A DNA stretch of 64,000 bases from NCBI GenBank assembly GCA_951217055.1, contig OX578277.1:58524173-58588172 (forward strand), read 5' to 3'. This document shows positions 33,651 to 46,805 of the stretch, in pieces. The first letter of the stretch is position 1, and every line of letters starts with the position of its first letter. Position numbers and translations under genes: made by a program. The stretch is from Gerris lacustris (lineage: Eukaryota > Arthropoda > Insecta > Hemiptera > Gerridae). The notes under the pieces are model-generated. The model had not been told where the DNA came from. It did no database searches and saw nothing but the letters and a program-made list of their open reading frames with translations.

Positions 33651-34749
33651 TTTTTTATTGAGTCGAAACGTCTCTTCACTAATAAAATAACTTCTGAGTT
33701 TAGTATCTTCTTACAACTCACCGTCCATCATAACTACGTATAATAAATATTTTACTTTTTTTTAATTCTTTTATTATCATATTATTATTACTAGAATGAA
33801 CTGATTTATAGTTTGTTAAATTCTATATTAAGTTGGTATATTTCAGTTTATTTATATGAATGTTTTACTTTATTTAAATGAATGTTTAAGTTTATTTAGG
33901 GCAATTTATAGTTTAGTTGTGTGTATGACAAATTATTTCGACGACATTGTTTTCATTTTTATATATGATGTAGCTAAATTTATATATAGAATTATTATTT
34001 CTCCTTGACTTTAACTACTTATGTTTCAATTAATCTCGAGTACTAATAAATAATCAAATAAATTGACAAAGGTTCTATGTTTATTTTTATTATTCTGTAA
34101 TTTAACTAATCAAATATAATGAAATTTATTTCATGACAGGGCCTACAGTTTACTCTAATATATTAACACTGTGACACAGCCAGCGATTCCTAGCATGAAC
34201 CTCACGGTTACGACCATCGATTCTACTGCTTTTTCTCAGAAAAAATTACCGCTTTCCAACTATATAAATCATATTGGATGTTGTCAACCAAAATTTCGGG
34301 TCAAATTTTCCGGCCTAAATTTGGTCCTTTTGAAATTCATTTTCCCCAAAAATGAACCAACTTCAAAGAAAATTTGTATATATACGCTTTATTTAACATC
34401 AGAAAAAATAATGTGGAAGAATTTTTGAAAAAATAAAGAATTAAATATTTTTTGTACACGGAACACATATATTAGAAGGTTATTTTAGGTTGTAACCTTC
34501 TGCAGGATATTTTAATATTTTTTTAAATTACATAAATGTATGTGTCACTCAATATATGATTTGGGTCAGAAAATTGTTTTCATTACCTATCGGTGTAAAC
34601 ATTAATTAGCTGTAATTAATTAATTAGAGATTTATATTTGAGTTTGATCCATGTTGGAAAGTACTTATAGCGTGCTTATGTGAGATCACAAAGTGTATGT
34701 TACAGTTTTGATACAGAAGTTGATAGTGAAATTACCCTGGGGGGGGGGG

Positions 34750-36018
34750 GGGAGGGGTCAATACATAGATGTGTCAATATTGAATTGTGTAAGCCATTCA
34801 GGTTTACCAGATTATAGGTTAACTTTTAAAGAGGGTGCAGTTGTCATATTAATGAGAAATTTAAATTCCACTGATCAATTCATTAGTTAATGGAAAGAAA
34901 CTATTATAGTTAAGATATCTTAATATTTTTTTCAATTTAGAAAACCGTCTTCGGAGAAACAATATTAATTCCAAGAATAACTTTAAATTTTAAGTTGGAA
35001 ATAGAGGTGTGGAAACTATGCGTAGACAGTTCCCTCTGAAAGCAGCTTACTCGATGACAATAAATAAATCCCAGAGTCAAAAATTATCTTTAGTTGGTGT
35101 GGATCTCAAAGTTTGTAGTATTATATTTGATGAAATAGCCTTCTCAATTAACCAATATGATAGTAATAGGTATAATATAGTAATATTACAGCCACTGATT
35201 GAAAATTAAAGATGGTTGCTCATTGTTCAATCTTAAGAAAGAGGAAGAAATTGTATACGAAGTGACGTATTAATACCTCTTAATGGAATTGCATATGTAA
35301 CAGATTTAAATGACCTTATTGATTTCGTGTATCCTCCTGAAGTACTTTTTAATAGCCAGCAATATCTCCAATTTTTTAAGGTATATCTCTAATATGTATC
35401 TAAATATTATTTTCAAGTTAAAAACCCATGTTTGTTATATATTATCAGAGTTCATTAGAAATAAATCCCAGGGTCAAAAATTGTCTTCTATTGGTGTGGA
35501 TCTCAGAAAAATGTCTTTAGCGCCGGCCAATTTTACGTCATAGTAAGAAGTAGCTTCTTCATTCAAGTTTTGGTACCATGTGAGAGGGTTACAGATGGAA
35601 TTGCTTATATACGGAACATTCTTTACTATCCATTACTACATAGTTAAAGTATTTTGTGTAATTATATTAGTTTTGGGTGTGGCCTAGCTATATGTTTCCT
35701 CCGGTTGGCGAGGAAATTCCTATTAGGGAGGCGGAGTTAAATTTTTCCTTATTTTATAATCATTTTGGAAATTGGAAAAAGTCCTGCGATATTGTGGGAG
35801 GACCCATTTTCCAGTAATTTATTTTATTTTAATATTTAAGCCATTTTCATTTTCTATATTAAGCTAAACAAATAATGTATTATCCGAAGAAAAGTGAAGT
35901 ATAAGTGTTATTCGATGAAATGGCCTACTCAATTAACCAATATGATAGTAATAGATATAAAATAGTAATAATACAGCCACTGATTGCAAGCATGAACCCC
36001 GCGCGAAGCGCGGGGCGA
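34750..36018 (+). mobile_element. Helitron remnant with 3' hairpin
   Basis: Helicase fragments (34780-35210, and again at 35455-35510 and 35905-35990) are followed by a GC-rich hairpin at 35984-36021. The hairpin has arms CCCCGCGC/GCGCGGGG with loop GAA, enclosed by GCAAGCAT/ATGCTTGT. A hairpin close to the 3' end, next to AT dinucleotides, is the usual Helitron signature. The duplicated helicase words suggest two overlapping copies. Confidence 0.65.
34780..35209 (+). pseudogene. Helitron Pif1-type helicase C-terminal fragments
   Basis: LPDYRLTFKEGAVVILMRNL followed by NSTDQF (34800-34880) fits the helicase segment LP.H.L.LK.G..I.L.RNL. After a break, RRQFPLKAAYSMTINKSQ and then SQKLSLVGVDL (35018-35112) fits the final helicase motif ...FP...AFAMTINKSQGQ. 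The order is correct, but the frame is broken and most of the protein is missing. Confidence 0.75.
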
Positions 36019-36089
36019 ATGCTTGTATATATATATATATAATATGAGTATATATATAATATGAGTAATGAGTATATATATAATATGAG

Positions 36090-37206
36090 TAATGTAAATA
36101 TGAGAAAAAATTACTTTTTATTTAATATCTCCTCTTTTGAACGGTATAATCATTTGACTCGACTTAATCTTAATAACTTTCAAAGTAAATGTGTGATGAA
36201 ATAACTAATGTTGACTATTTTTAGTAGCCTGGAGTATGACCAATAATAGGGGGAGGCACCTCTCCCTCTTGTAAATAAGTATACAAATCATGTAACCTAA
36301 AATTAAAGCTGAAAACTGCTTTTTATTTTATTTTATTTTTTTTTTGTTATAAGAAAAGATATAAAGAGTTTGGAGGAGCAGAATTTTAAATTTTTTAAAT
36401 ATTCATAACAATAAAAATAATAACTACATTTTTAACAGACAATTTTATTTTATAAAAAAACAAACATTTTACCGGAAAATTTAAATAAGGATTAACAAAA
36501 GGTAATAATAAGAAAGAACATTAACAATAACAACAACATTTAAATACTAACTACTTTGAAATACCAATTTACTTTCTAAGTGATTAGTGATTATGATTAA
36601 GTCGAGTCAAATGATTATATCGTATGTTAAATAGAAAATTTTTTATGCTATAAGCACATTTTTTGAAAAAATCGAATGTAAATGTGAGAAAAAATTAATT
36701 TTTCTTTAATTTGAACGGTATGATCATTTGACTCGACTTAATCATAATCGCAAAGTAGTTAGAATTTAAATGTTGTTGTTATTGTTAATGTTGTTTCTTA
36801 TTATTACCTTTTGTTAATCCTTATTTAAATTTTCCGCTAAAATGTTTGTTTTTTCTTTTATACAATAAAAAAAGGAGGCCCGTGGTTCAAGTCCCGATGC
36901 TGGGGTCTATTTTTCTCTGTATGTGTCCCGTAGTTAATGATAATTATAATTTGATTTAAAGTAAAAAAAAAACAGTTTTCAGCCTTAATTTTTAATTTTG
37001 CATACTTATTTACAAGAGGGAGAGGTGCCCCCCCCCCCCTCCCCCCTATTATTGGTCATACTCCAGGCTACTAAAAATAGTCAACAATAGTTATTTCATC
37101 ACACATTTACTTTGAAAGTTATTAAGATTAAGTCGAGTCAAATGATTATACCGTTGAAATGAGGAGATATTAAATAAAAAGTAATTTTTTCTCATATTTA
37201 CATTAG
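36090..37206. mobile_element. Nested palindrome of about 1.1 kb
   Basis: Outer arms 36090-36335 and 36963-37206 are reverse complements, from AATGTAAATATGAGAAAAAA to the AAGCTGAAAACTG block. Inside, 36465-36650 and 36660-36865 form a second inverted pair. ATTTGACTCGACTTAAT occurs four times in alternating orientation (about 36153, 36598, 36728, 37131), so all four arms derive from one unit. A tRNA-like SINE fragment sits between inner and outer right arms. Confidence 0.8.
36876..36962 (+). mobile_element. Fragment of the tRNA-related SINE
   Basis: CCGTGGTTCAAGTCCCGATG and CTATTTTTCTCTGTATGTGT match the right arm of the element at 4267-4353. It interrupts the symmetry of the nested palindrome, so it was probably inserted there. 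Confidence 0.75.
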
Positions 37207-37277
37207 TTTTTTTCAATAAATGTGTCTATAACTATAACGTAAAAAATGTCATATTTAACATACAATGATACGGGTAT

Positions 37278-38228
37278 CAATGGCGGATTTAGAGGGGGGG
37301 TCACAGGGGTCATGACCCCCCCTCAAATTTTTAGATTTGTTACAAAGAAGCGTTGGCAATGGTTTATTTTGATTGTTTTTTACACACTTAAAAATGAAAT
37401 ATAATTTAATATTTTTCTTTATTTTGCACTAACTACTTTGTAAGATAACTGTATTTGCATTTTGGGAAGAAAGAACGGAATATCACCGGCGTCATTGCCT
37501 ATAATGTAAAATTTAACCGAAAAAAAGTTTAAAATATCCAACCTCTTTTTTCTTTTTTACACATATTTTATCATTAATAATTGATTATTATCTATCGAGT
37601 GTAACTTTGATACCATGTTATACTGTGAAAAGTGAGCAACTAATTTAGAATCTAAAGATGACTATTAAGTAGCCAAAACCTGCTATCAGTTATACAAATA
37701 CTTTTCACACAAAGTGTTTGCAATAACTTGATAGCAGGTTTTGGCTAGTGTTTCCTCCCTCTCAAAATTCAAAATGATGACGAATATATTATTTATTGAG
37801 TGGGGGTAAATCTGCATTGTATGCCCCACCTATTTCTAAATGTCCGATTTAATTCCTTTTTTTTTTTTTTCAAACTGTTCGTATGTAGCATCTCGATAAA
37901 GTTAATCTTCTTTTTTTTTAATCAAATAATATAAAAAAAAAAATAAAATTATTTTAAATTTCAAATTGCAAATAGTAATAACTAATCTATTCCCTATTCT
38001 TGAATTTCTTAAAAAGTCATAGAATTTTTAATTTTCTTAAAATTGTTCCATTTGTGTGTTGTAACATTATAAAAATGGAAATTTTAGGCTTAGAAATCCG
38101 TAAAAACGTGATTTTAAGATGATGAAGTTTAAAAAAAACCCTGAGGCGAACCCCCTCTTCTATACCCCCCCCCCCCCCCCCCCCCCGGTAGTGACCCCCA
38201 CCCAAACTTGATGCTAAATCCGCCCCTG
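37278..38228. mobile_element. hAT-like non-autonomous element with poly-C/G ends
   Basis: CAATGGCGGATTTAG at the left and CTAAATCCGCCCCTG at the right are imperfect inverted ends, each followed inward by G or C runs and a GTCA(C) word. There is no coding frame. Inside, AGCCAAAACCTGCTATCA (37671-37688) and its exact reverse complement (37729-37746) form an 18-bp stem. I see no clear 8-bp target duplication. Confidence 0.55.
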
Positions 38229-38233
38229 GGCAA

Positions 38234-38254
38234 AACAACGTTTGCCGGGTCAGG
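38234..38254 (+). repeat. AACGTTTGCCGGGTCAG repeat end, copy 1
   Basis: CAACGTTTGCCGGGTCAGGC nearly matches the copy at 40939-40962. This word may be a Helitron-like 3' end; here the CTAG that follows is kept but the microsatellite is missing. Confidence 0.45.
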
Positions 38255-39591
38255 CTAGAACAGAAATTTTTTGTGTATATTCGGTAGGTCTGAGAATAGG
38301 TCGTAAACTATTTTTTATAGCCCTAAGTGATAAGAGTGGACCATTTTTTAATTTTTTGTTTAACATTTTTTAATTTAATTATTTTTTATTATTTGGCATT
38401 AAAAAATACTTATAATCTTAAAGTTTTACCCTTTTAGGGTCGTTTTCAAATAAATTGGGCATTTCATGTCCCCGACCTTTGAAGACGTGTAACTCAGAAA
38501 GTGTGCGGAAATTTTTAATTTTAATTAATGCGTTCTTTTAAGGAGAACGAAAGGAACATTTTTCTGCTTTTAAATTTTAAATAAACCAATCAACAAAATT
38601 TTTAATCAATTTAAAAAAAATAAAATGTCACGTACGTTACTGTCCCCGGGTATATTTTCTAATATTCACAAAGATCAAAGATTTAACTATATGTTATAGT
38701 TGTTAGATTAAAATGATACTTGGTTCAATTTTTTGTAGTATCCTTGGCTACAAGAGTCTATAACAGAGTTCCTTCTATTTTAAACGAAGGAATTGTTATA
38801 AGTCAGAATATAGCTGTCCCCAACTTTGGTGTGAAAAACTACGAACCGAATAAACTGCATATGGTGGGGAGGGAACAAGGGGGTTGGAACTTATGGATGA
38901 CGTTTTTAGATCCGTTGATGCATACAGTTGTACCTTAAGTTGGCATGTTGCTGTCCTTTCATCAGGAGCGACGCTACATCACGTGAGCTACAAAAAAATG
39001 CCGCGTATTTTAATTCAATGTCACAGACGTTACCACCTTCTCACTATGAAATGCTATTAATATTAAAATTTAATTGTTGTTACGTGATAGGTTTTTAGAT
39101 TCTTATCTTAACGAGTCAAATTATTTTAGCTTATAATGTTTTTTTCATACATATATTTTAAAATAGTTTTTGATAATCCCGTACGTTACCTGTCACGGAC
39201 GTTACTTTTTAGAATTGTTTTGGTAACGTAGTATGTGACTAATTTATAATTTTATTTTCAAATATGTTTTTTGTCAAGAATTATCAACATTTCACTAAAA
39301 AAAACGTTTGGATGAAAAATTGGGAATTAATTGTGATACAAATAATTGTTACTCATGTTGTACGATCTTTTTTTAGGGTTTCGTTGGTAAAACCAAAAAA
39401 AAGAAACCCTTATAGTTTCGTTCCTGTGTCTGTCTGTCACTCTGTACGGTTCCAATAACTTTTGAACCAAAAGAGATAAAAACGTGAAACTTTCCAGTAT
39501 AAAAGATCGTTTTGACGCGCACACAGGAAAAATATAGCGAACTCAATATTATTAGCTGTTCAAATTCAAAATGGCGGATAATTCACGTCGC

Positions 39592-40113
39592 TTTTTTTCG
39601 TTTATTAGATTATTGCGACTACATTAGTACATATTATAAGCAATACAGATATGTTCAGAATATTTACAGTGACTTGTGATGTGACATGAGATGAGAAGTT
39701 ATCCATCGATAGTACTCATAATATTTATAAATATTATATATATAAACTTGATTTTTTTTTTTTTTTTTTTTTTTTTGTTTTTCCTTTCTTTTTTTTCTTT
39801 TTGAATTACATGTTAGTTGTTTAATAAGTCACGCGGCCAGTGCCTCTTTAGGCGTCGAGGAGGGTTTTGTGGAATGGATGGAGAGGATAGGTTTTGGACT
39901 AAAGGATTAGGATGGTGGGATATGGAGTCATGGAAGCTTTTGTATCGGGAGGAGGCTAGGTCACGAATAAATGGGACTATAAGGTCTCTGTGGAGGATAA
40001 GGTTGGAAACATAGAAAGGAGCATTGGTTATTCTTTTTAGGATTTTAGATTGGATGGTTTGGATGCGATAGAAGTTGGAACGCTTGGTGCAACCCCAAAG
40101 TTCAATGCCGTAA
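39592..40113 (-). mobile_element. 5'-truncated Jockey-type LINE with 12-bp target duplication
   Basis: AATTCACGTCGC stands at 39580-39591 and again at 40114-40125, flanking the insert exactly. On the minus strand the insert starts in the C-terminal coding region, ends its frame at 39818, and then has an A-rich run of about 35 bases, an AT-rich 3' UTR and a final TAATAAACGAAAAAAA tail. This is a textbook target-primed insertion and appears fairly young, because the frame is uninterrupted. Confidence 0.88.
39818..40112 (-). pseudogene. C-terminal part of a Jockey-type LINE reverse transcriptase protein
   Basis: One open frame starts YGIELWGCTKRSNFYRIQTI and continues with QSKILKRITNAPFYVSNLIL, HRDLIVPFIRDL and RRLKRHWPRDLLN before TAA. 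This matches the thumb/C-terminal region of Jockey-clade proteins (YG..LWG...Q..Q.K.LR.I..APWYV.N...H.DL). The RT core is lost by 5' truncation. Confidence 0.88.
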
Positions 40114-40940
40114 AATTCACGTCGCGAAATTTTTTTTTTTAAAATTTGAGTTGGGTATCAAATGAAAGGTATTGAAGAGTAGATTAGAAATATATATACC
40201 ACTTAGGGATTTTGCTTAATTTTTTAACTTAATATTTTTTTATTCTCATATCAATTATTTTTCGTAAAATCGTTTCTTTTTGCAATGATTAAAATTACGA
40301 CTTAAAATAAAAAAAAAAGTTTAAAAAATCAGGATGCATAGAAATCACGTTAAACTGCCCGAAAAAATAATTAGGATAGTAAAGGGACCAGGTTGTATAA
40401 AAAATGTCGAAATTTTCTAACTTTTATTTTTCGGCATTTAGAAAAAGCCAAATGCCCAATTTAATTGAAAACGACCCTTTACCACTAACCCGCATTTGTT
40501 AATAGCGATATTAGTACTGTAATAATCTTCAACTCTCAGTGGTGGATAACTGATAAATTATTAATCGATCAGTCATCCCCGTCAGGCGTCTACCGGCGTC
40601 ACTTCTCACCCAGCAAACAGCACGGAGTAGGGATTACATTTTAAATGTATAAATTATTATTATTATTATTAAATATAATATCATGCAATCCATTGCACTT
40701 AGAGATTGATATTGATTTTTTTTAATTATCCTAATTAGTGACAGCAAATATAATTTTAAATATATACTACTTAAGTTAATAAAGTAAAATAAATGCTTGG
40801 TCTATTATTATTTTGATAGGCCGTCATTGTTCACAGCGCTCCATTCCTTTCAGTCAAAGACCACGTCCCCATACACTTACAATAAGTTAGTTATTTTTTA
40901 TTTAACCACCAAAATATTCAATAAAAAAAAAAAGGTAAAA

Positions 40941-40962
40941 CAACGTTTGCCGGGTCAGCTAG
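40941..40962 (+). repeat. Helitron-like 3' end next to TA repeats
   Basis: AACGTTTGCCGGGTCAGC followed by TAGT, ending in CTAGT before TA-rich DNA. Helitrons end in CTRRT and insert at A-T steps; no clear hairpin precedes it, so the call is tentative. Confidence 0.4.
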
Positions 40963-40999
40963 TTAATATATATATATTAACTAATATATAGCTTAGCAT

Positions 41000-41116
<117 letters not shown>

Positions 41117-41759
41117 TTTAATTACCTACGTACACATACACAAACATATAGCCATAGGCACCTTATATACATACATAAATAATATATTAATACATTTTTA
41201 ACATATGCACACATATTACTTTTTTTTTTTTTTTTTACATTTTTTTACATATTATTTTTTAATATATGATAGCGGTTTCATAAAAAGATGAGTCCTAGTC
41301 AAAGCCCCAATTTTTTTTTTTTTGGAGTGAGGTTTCAAAATCCTGCCAGACTGGAATTTGTTTAATTACTTTGTTATTAACTGTCAAGGGAATGTATGTA
41401 AAAACAAAGTATGATTTTTAGGGTCCATAGCCAAAAACGAGGATCCTTAAACATTCCTGCGCTTGTCCGTCTGTCTGCCTGTAACGCACCTGATTTCCGA
41501 AAGTAACCAACAGAAATATTTAAAACTTACCAGTTATGTTTTGTAATATCCCAATCAAAAGAAATGATAGGGAAACCCGAAAAAAATAGAGGTTGAAATT
41601 TACTGGATTGACATTTTCTTTACAGAAATGTAAGTGTACCATAGATTAAATAAAAGTGTACCCTGAGTACAAATAGATATTTAGTTCGTTTTTGCACCCA
41701 TTCGCCATTGCGCCATGTATCCTTGCAAATTGCGTTTTCGTGTCCCCCCTCCACCTCTT

Positions 41760-42307
41760 AGTCCAGTAGTGTCTGACTAACATCAAGCTAGAATTTTGTA
41801 TATTTGTATACAAGTCAATCTTTTAGCGCCTTTTAAGAATATGTGGTCGGCTAAGTTCGTCTGCGGGACATATAGCTTGGCAATAGGCGTTTGAGGAGTT
41901 GAGGACAATGTGATTTTCATGATCCTGAGTACAGAATTAGTTAGTAGACCGAAAATCAAGATGATGTTAGTTTGCCCTTTGACAGGTGACCACGTTGATT
42001 TTTAGTAATATTTGATAATACTATTTTTGAATAACTAATCTATAAAGTGTGAAAATATCATCGACTTGATTTTTGGTGTACTAACTAATTCTGTACTCAG
42101 GATCATGAAAATCACATTGCCCACCATAATTGGAGAGACAAGGCCGCTCTCCTCCGGTTTGTTTTTTTCAAACGCCTATTGCCAAGCTATGTCCCGCAGA
42201 CGAACTTAGCCGACCACATATTCTTAAAAGGCGCTAAAAGATTGACTTGTATACAAAATTCTAGCTTGAGTCAGACACTTTTTTACAAGCTATCTCCTGG
42301 ACTATCT
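41760..42307. mobile_element. Full foldback element of repeat family D
   Basis: Left arm 41760-41895 and right arm 42170-42307 are reverse complements, from the outer word AGTCCAG(G/T)AG to the inner word CTTGGCAATAGGCGTTTGA. Inside, ATGTGATTTTCATGATCCTG and AGTACAGAATTAGTTAGTA near 41910-41950 recur inverted at 42080-42120. It is the complete version of the fragments found in the calaxin introns. Confidence 0.8.
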
Positions 42308-43537
<1,230 letters not shown>

Positions 43538-43814
43538 GTGTGTGAATGTATTTATCTATGTATTAATACTTAATGCCATGAAAGCTTAGTAAGTTAGTCC
43601 TTTTATTACGTGCTTTTAGTTATAAACAACTAAAAATATCTATATGTAATTATAAAAAATCATTTTTAGGATTAACTCACTCTTTGAGTAAGATTTGGTA
43701 TGACATTATTTCTTAAATTTATTAAGATGAAGTTAGCAACCGTAAAGTATAGATGTGAGGGAGTTAGTGAGGTACGGTCTAAAGAAAAAACTTGTTTACC
43801 AACTAGTTTGATAA

Positions 43815-44162
43815 AATATATTTACATCATCAGGGTAACATTTATGAACACAATACAAGACTATAAAGAAAGTTCTATGGTAAAGTTTGGAATGTGAATA
43901 AGTGAGATTGGAGAAAACAGAGTTTAAGGATTGGATTAGTTAGAGGAACACAAGGGTGGGGAACAGAATGGAGATGAGAGGATTAACAGTAAGTGATCAG
44001 GTAAAGGTTGCAAGTTAAGGTGGTAAACAGGTGGTGGGTTGCCTTAACTTAAAGATATTACAACAAACACTTAAAAACTAAAATAACAAAAATATACCAT
44101 AGAACTTTCTTTATAGTCTTGTATTGTGTTCATAAATGTTACCCTGATGATGTAAATATATT
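43815..44162. mobile_element. Inverted-repeat element with CATCATCAGGGTAAC arms
   Basis: Arms 43815-43882 and 44095-44162 are near-perfect reverse complements, starting ATATATTTACATCATCAGGG. The loop of about 210 bases is purine-rich, with no frame. CATCATCAGGGTAAC is the kind of word found near Penelope-like element ends, but no such protein is seen. Confidence 0.65.
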
Positions 44163-44194
44163 TCTTAAATTTATAATAATTGCTACAAAGTGCC

Positions 44195-44310
44195 GTATTG
44201 CTTCGAATTTAAGACGCACTTTTTTCCATGATTTTGCGAGCGCTTGAAAATAGGGTGCGCCTTAAGTTTGGGGGCGGCAAATTCGAAGGCGTCTTAAACT
44301 GATGTATTTG
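44195..44310. repeat. GCGTCTTAA-type MITE end
   Basis: TTCGAATTTAAGACGCAC, GGGTGCGCCTTAAGTTTG and AAATTCGAAGGCGTCTTAAA form the inverted words of a common animal DNA-transposon end. Similar words (GGCGTCTTAAATTCGA) occur at 50390-50465. Confidence 0.45.
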
Positions 44311-44414
44311 TTATATCACTTAAACTTAAAAGCGTTAGGTTATCTCTCCCAGAGAATTAAGATAAAAAACTTCCATCTGACCTTCTTATACATAGGCACC
44401 CATATGCATTTTTG

Positions 44415-44510
44415 TAAGGGGGGGGCACAGCCACCGAGGAGGGGAGGAGGGACTGCCACAAGGGGGGGGGGAGGAAGACCGCCACTGGTGGGGGGGGGGG
44501 GCGCTTGGTT
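44415..44510. repeat. G-rich low-complexity block
   Basis: G runs of 7-11 alternate with GCCAC(C/T) words, similar to the ends of the hAT-type elements near 9 kb and 38 kb. Confidence 0.5.
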
Positions 44511-44919
44511 TTTTTGCCTTCCTTGTTTTTTGAGTTTTAAATTTTGGAGATTTTAGGCTATACAAAACGTATTTTGAGGCCCACAAATCGAACTTTCAGT
44601 TCAGTGTAGGTCAAAATATTAAAATTATGTATATAAAATTCTTGAAGTTTCCTTTGAATTTAGTAAAGTGTAGTAAAATTTAATAAATAGTGGAGTTTGA
44701 TTTTGTACTTCTGAGCAAGAACGGATACATCATACATCTATAGTTTGCATAAAGTTATTATAAAAATCAGAAAGAGTTAAATGTTGGAAAAAGACGATAA
44801 TTAATTTAGTGTATCTATAGGACGAATTGACTATTTTAATATAATTTATATCGGTGTCAAAGACGTTAACTACATTTTTATTTCTCATTTTGATTTCTTA
44901 TTTTGATTATGTGGTTGGC

Positions 44920-45560
44920 CAGGTAGGGTAGTGTGATCCTAAGTTTGCAGATTCGAAAAACCTGTGGTAGCTGCGTTATACGTGAAAAACATAAGAAAAA
45001 TCTTCAGTTCTGACTTTTTTCAGTTTTTGCCATATAACTCGTAAACTATATTAGTCGTTATTACTATTTTTAAAGTACAGTAAATTTGCAGCAGCATAAG
45101 CCCAACTGCAGCTCTGCAAATCTAATATTTACCGAGATATGGCTCGTCAAAAATTGAGTTTTTTTAAAAAAATGAAAATTTGAAGTTTTGCTCTCTTTTC
45201 GGGCCGAATATCGGCATATCACCTCTCACTACGAGAAAAATTGTAGGACATGAAGTTGTAGTAAATTTAATTGGATTTTATAGAAGTACAAAATGAAGCC
45301 TGTAGATAAAATAGTTCGTATGGTTTCGCATTCGTAAAAAAACGGAAAATGGTATTTTTTAAAGAAATGAGCCTAAACCACTTCCGTACAATTGAGTAGC
45401 TGAATTCCAAAAGCAGCTATATCCACTTGAAATTTTTTTTGGCAAAGCTCGAAAAACGCCTAGCAATTCACTAAATTGTGTTACTAGGTTAATTTTTTTT
45501 TAACAAAATCAATAACTAATAATTCATTTAGTGGACAAAAGCCCTATAGTCTCAGGCTAT
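44920..45560 (+). mobile_element. Diverged relative of the TAGGCCA element family
   Basis: TTTGCAGATTCGAAAAACCT, GTGGTAGCTGCGTTATACGTG and TTTTTGCCATATAACTCGTAAACT align in order with the left end of the 2.7 kb element at 46875-47005. Further blocks (GATATGGCTCGTC, GGACATGAAGTTGTAGTAAAT) align with 47160-47300. The right end is not defined. Confidence 0.5.
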
Positions 45561-46658
45561 TATTTTCTTTTTAATAAACAAAAGAAATAATCAAATAACT
45601 GGTTTTGTCACAGTTTTTGTTTATAGCTCCTTTTGCAACCAAACCCACCGCCATGTTGGATTGGTGTGCTTCAGCAAAAGCAGTTATTGTGCTACCCCTG
45701 AAGGCGCACAAAATATAAATATGATAATATAAACTATCATAGACCAGGTAGGTGTTCAGTTCTGAGAAAAGTCCCACTGTCCTGTTCAAAACGGGAAACT
45801 TCACCAGGGTGAATAAATTAAGAGTGTTGGTAGGAAGTAGGTAGACAGACGGAATAAAAGAAACTTTCAGTTAGTGATGGGCATTGTCCATTTAAAATAA
45901 AATATAATGAAAAACACAAAATAAATTTAAGTTCTTATATGGTACAAAATATGAAGTACAAAGGGTGGTTGGACAACAGTGATGGGGCCAGCGTCAACTG
46001 GTGACTCAACCGATAAAAAAAAGTTAACTGAATTTAAAAAGGAAAAAAAGGGTATACTTCCCGTTTAGAGGGCACTCCCTACTCTGACCTAAACTCCACG
46101 TTATACAGGAATACGGCTGATCTAATTGTCTGTACACTGGGTCACGGTGAGTGAGTCCTATAAACAAAAAAATAAATAGTTAAAAAAAAAGAAAACTTAG
46201 ATAGAATTGGATTGAATTATCATAGAATGATAATTCAAGTTCTATTAAGTCCGCTTTAATAAATTTAGCGATCTTTATCACTTCATAGCAGTGTCGGTGT
46301 TCGTTTTACTAAAAAAAATTATTTAAAAAAGTTGTTAGTCTCATTAAATTGATGAAGTAAGAATTTTTTCCCGTCCTATAATTCCAAGTTTAAATTTGAA
46401 ACTTACGTTTACCCGGCGTTGCGCGTGAACGCTTGGGCGGATAACGTTGTTAAACGAACTCAGCCTGGGCATTGGTAAAATGAACATGTGTACCAAATTT
46501 CAACTAATTCGGTCATCTTTTACTCAAGTTAAAGTCATCAGTCATCAGTAGATTTCGTGACGCTTGGTTTTGTGATGGTGATTTTGTGTATTTTGGTCGA
46601 TTTTTTCGGATTCACTCCCGGGCTCCAGAACGTGCCATAAGGAACTTCGTTCCAAAAA

Positions 46659-46805
46659 CCGATGAAATTCCATTAATTAGTTTAAAAGTTACAAGTGATC
46701 ATAATTATTAATGAGTGAGATACTTTTGTTATACACGTCAGAGTTTGTTTAAATCTGTCAAAATACCGCCAAAATTCAAATAATTAAATAAATGAAATAA
46801 AATAA
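46659..46805 (-). mobile_element. 5S-derived repeat, copy C, 3' part
   Basis: GATGAAATTCCATTAATTAG to CAAATAATTAAATAAATG matches the AT-rich 3' part of the 22178 copy. The remaining part of the same copy lies 2.7 kb away at 49516-49683, separated by the inserted TAGGCCA element. Confidence 0.8.

Noticed and set aside
38720..38938. 72-codon plus-strand frame with ordinary amino-acid mix
   Set aside because: No motif or family match, no supporting exon structure; length is within chance for the region.
45571..45804. 77-codon minus-strand frame
   Set aside because: No recognisable family, no usable splice partners and repeat DNA on its left side.
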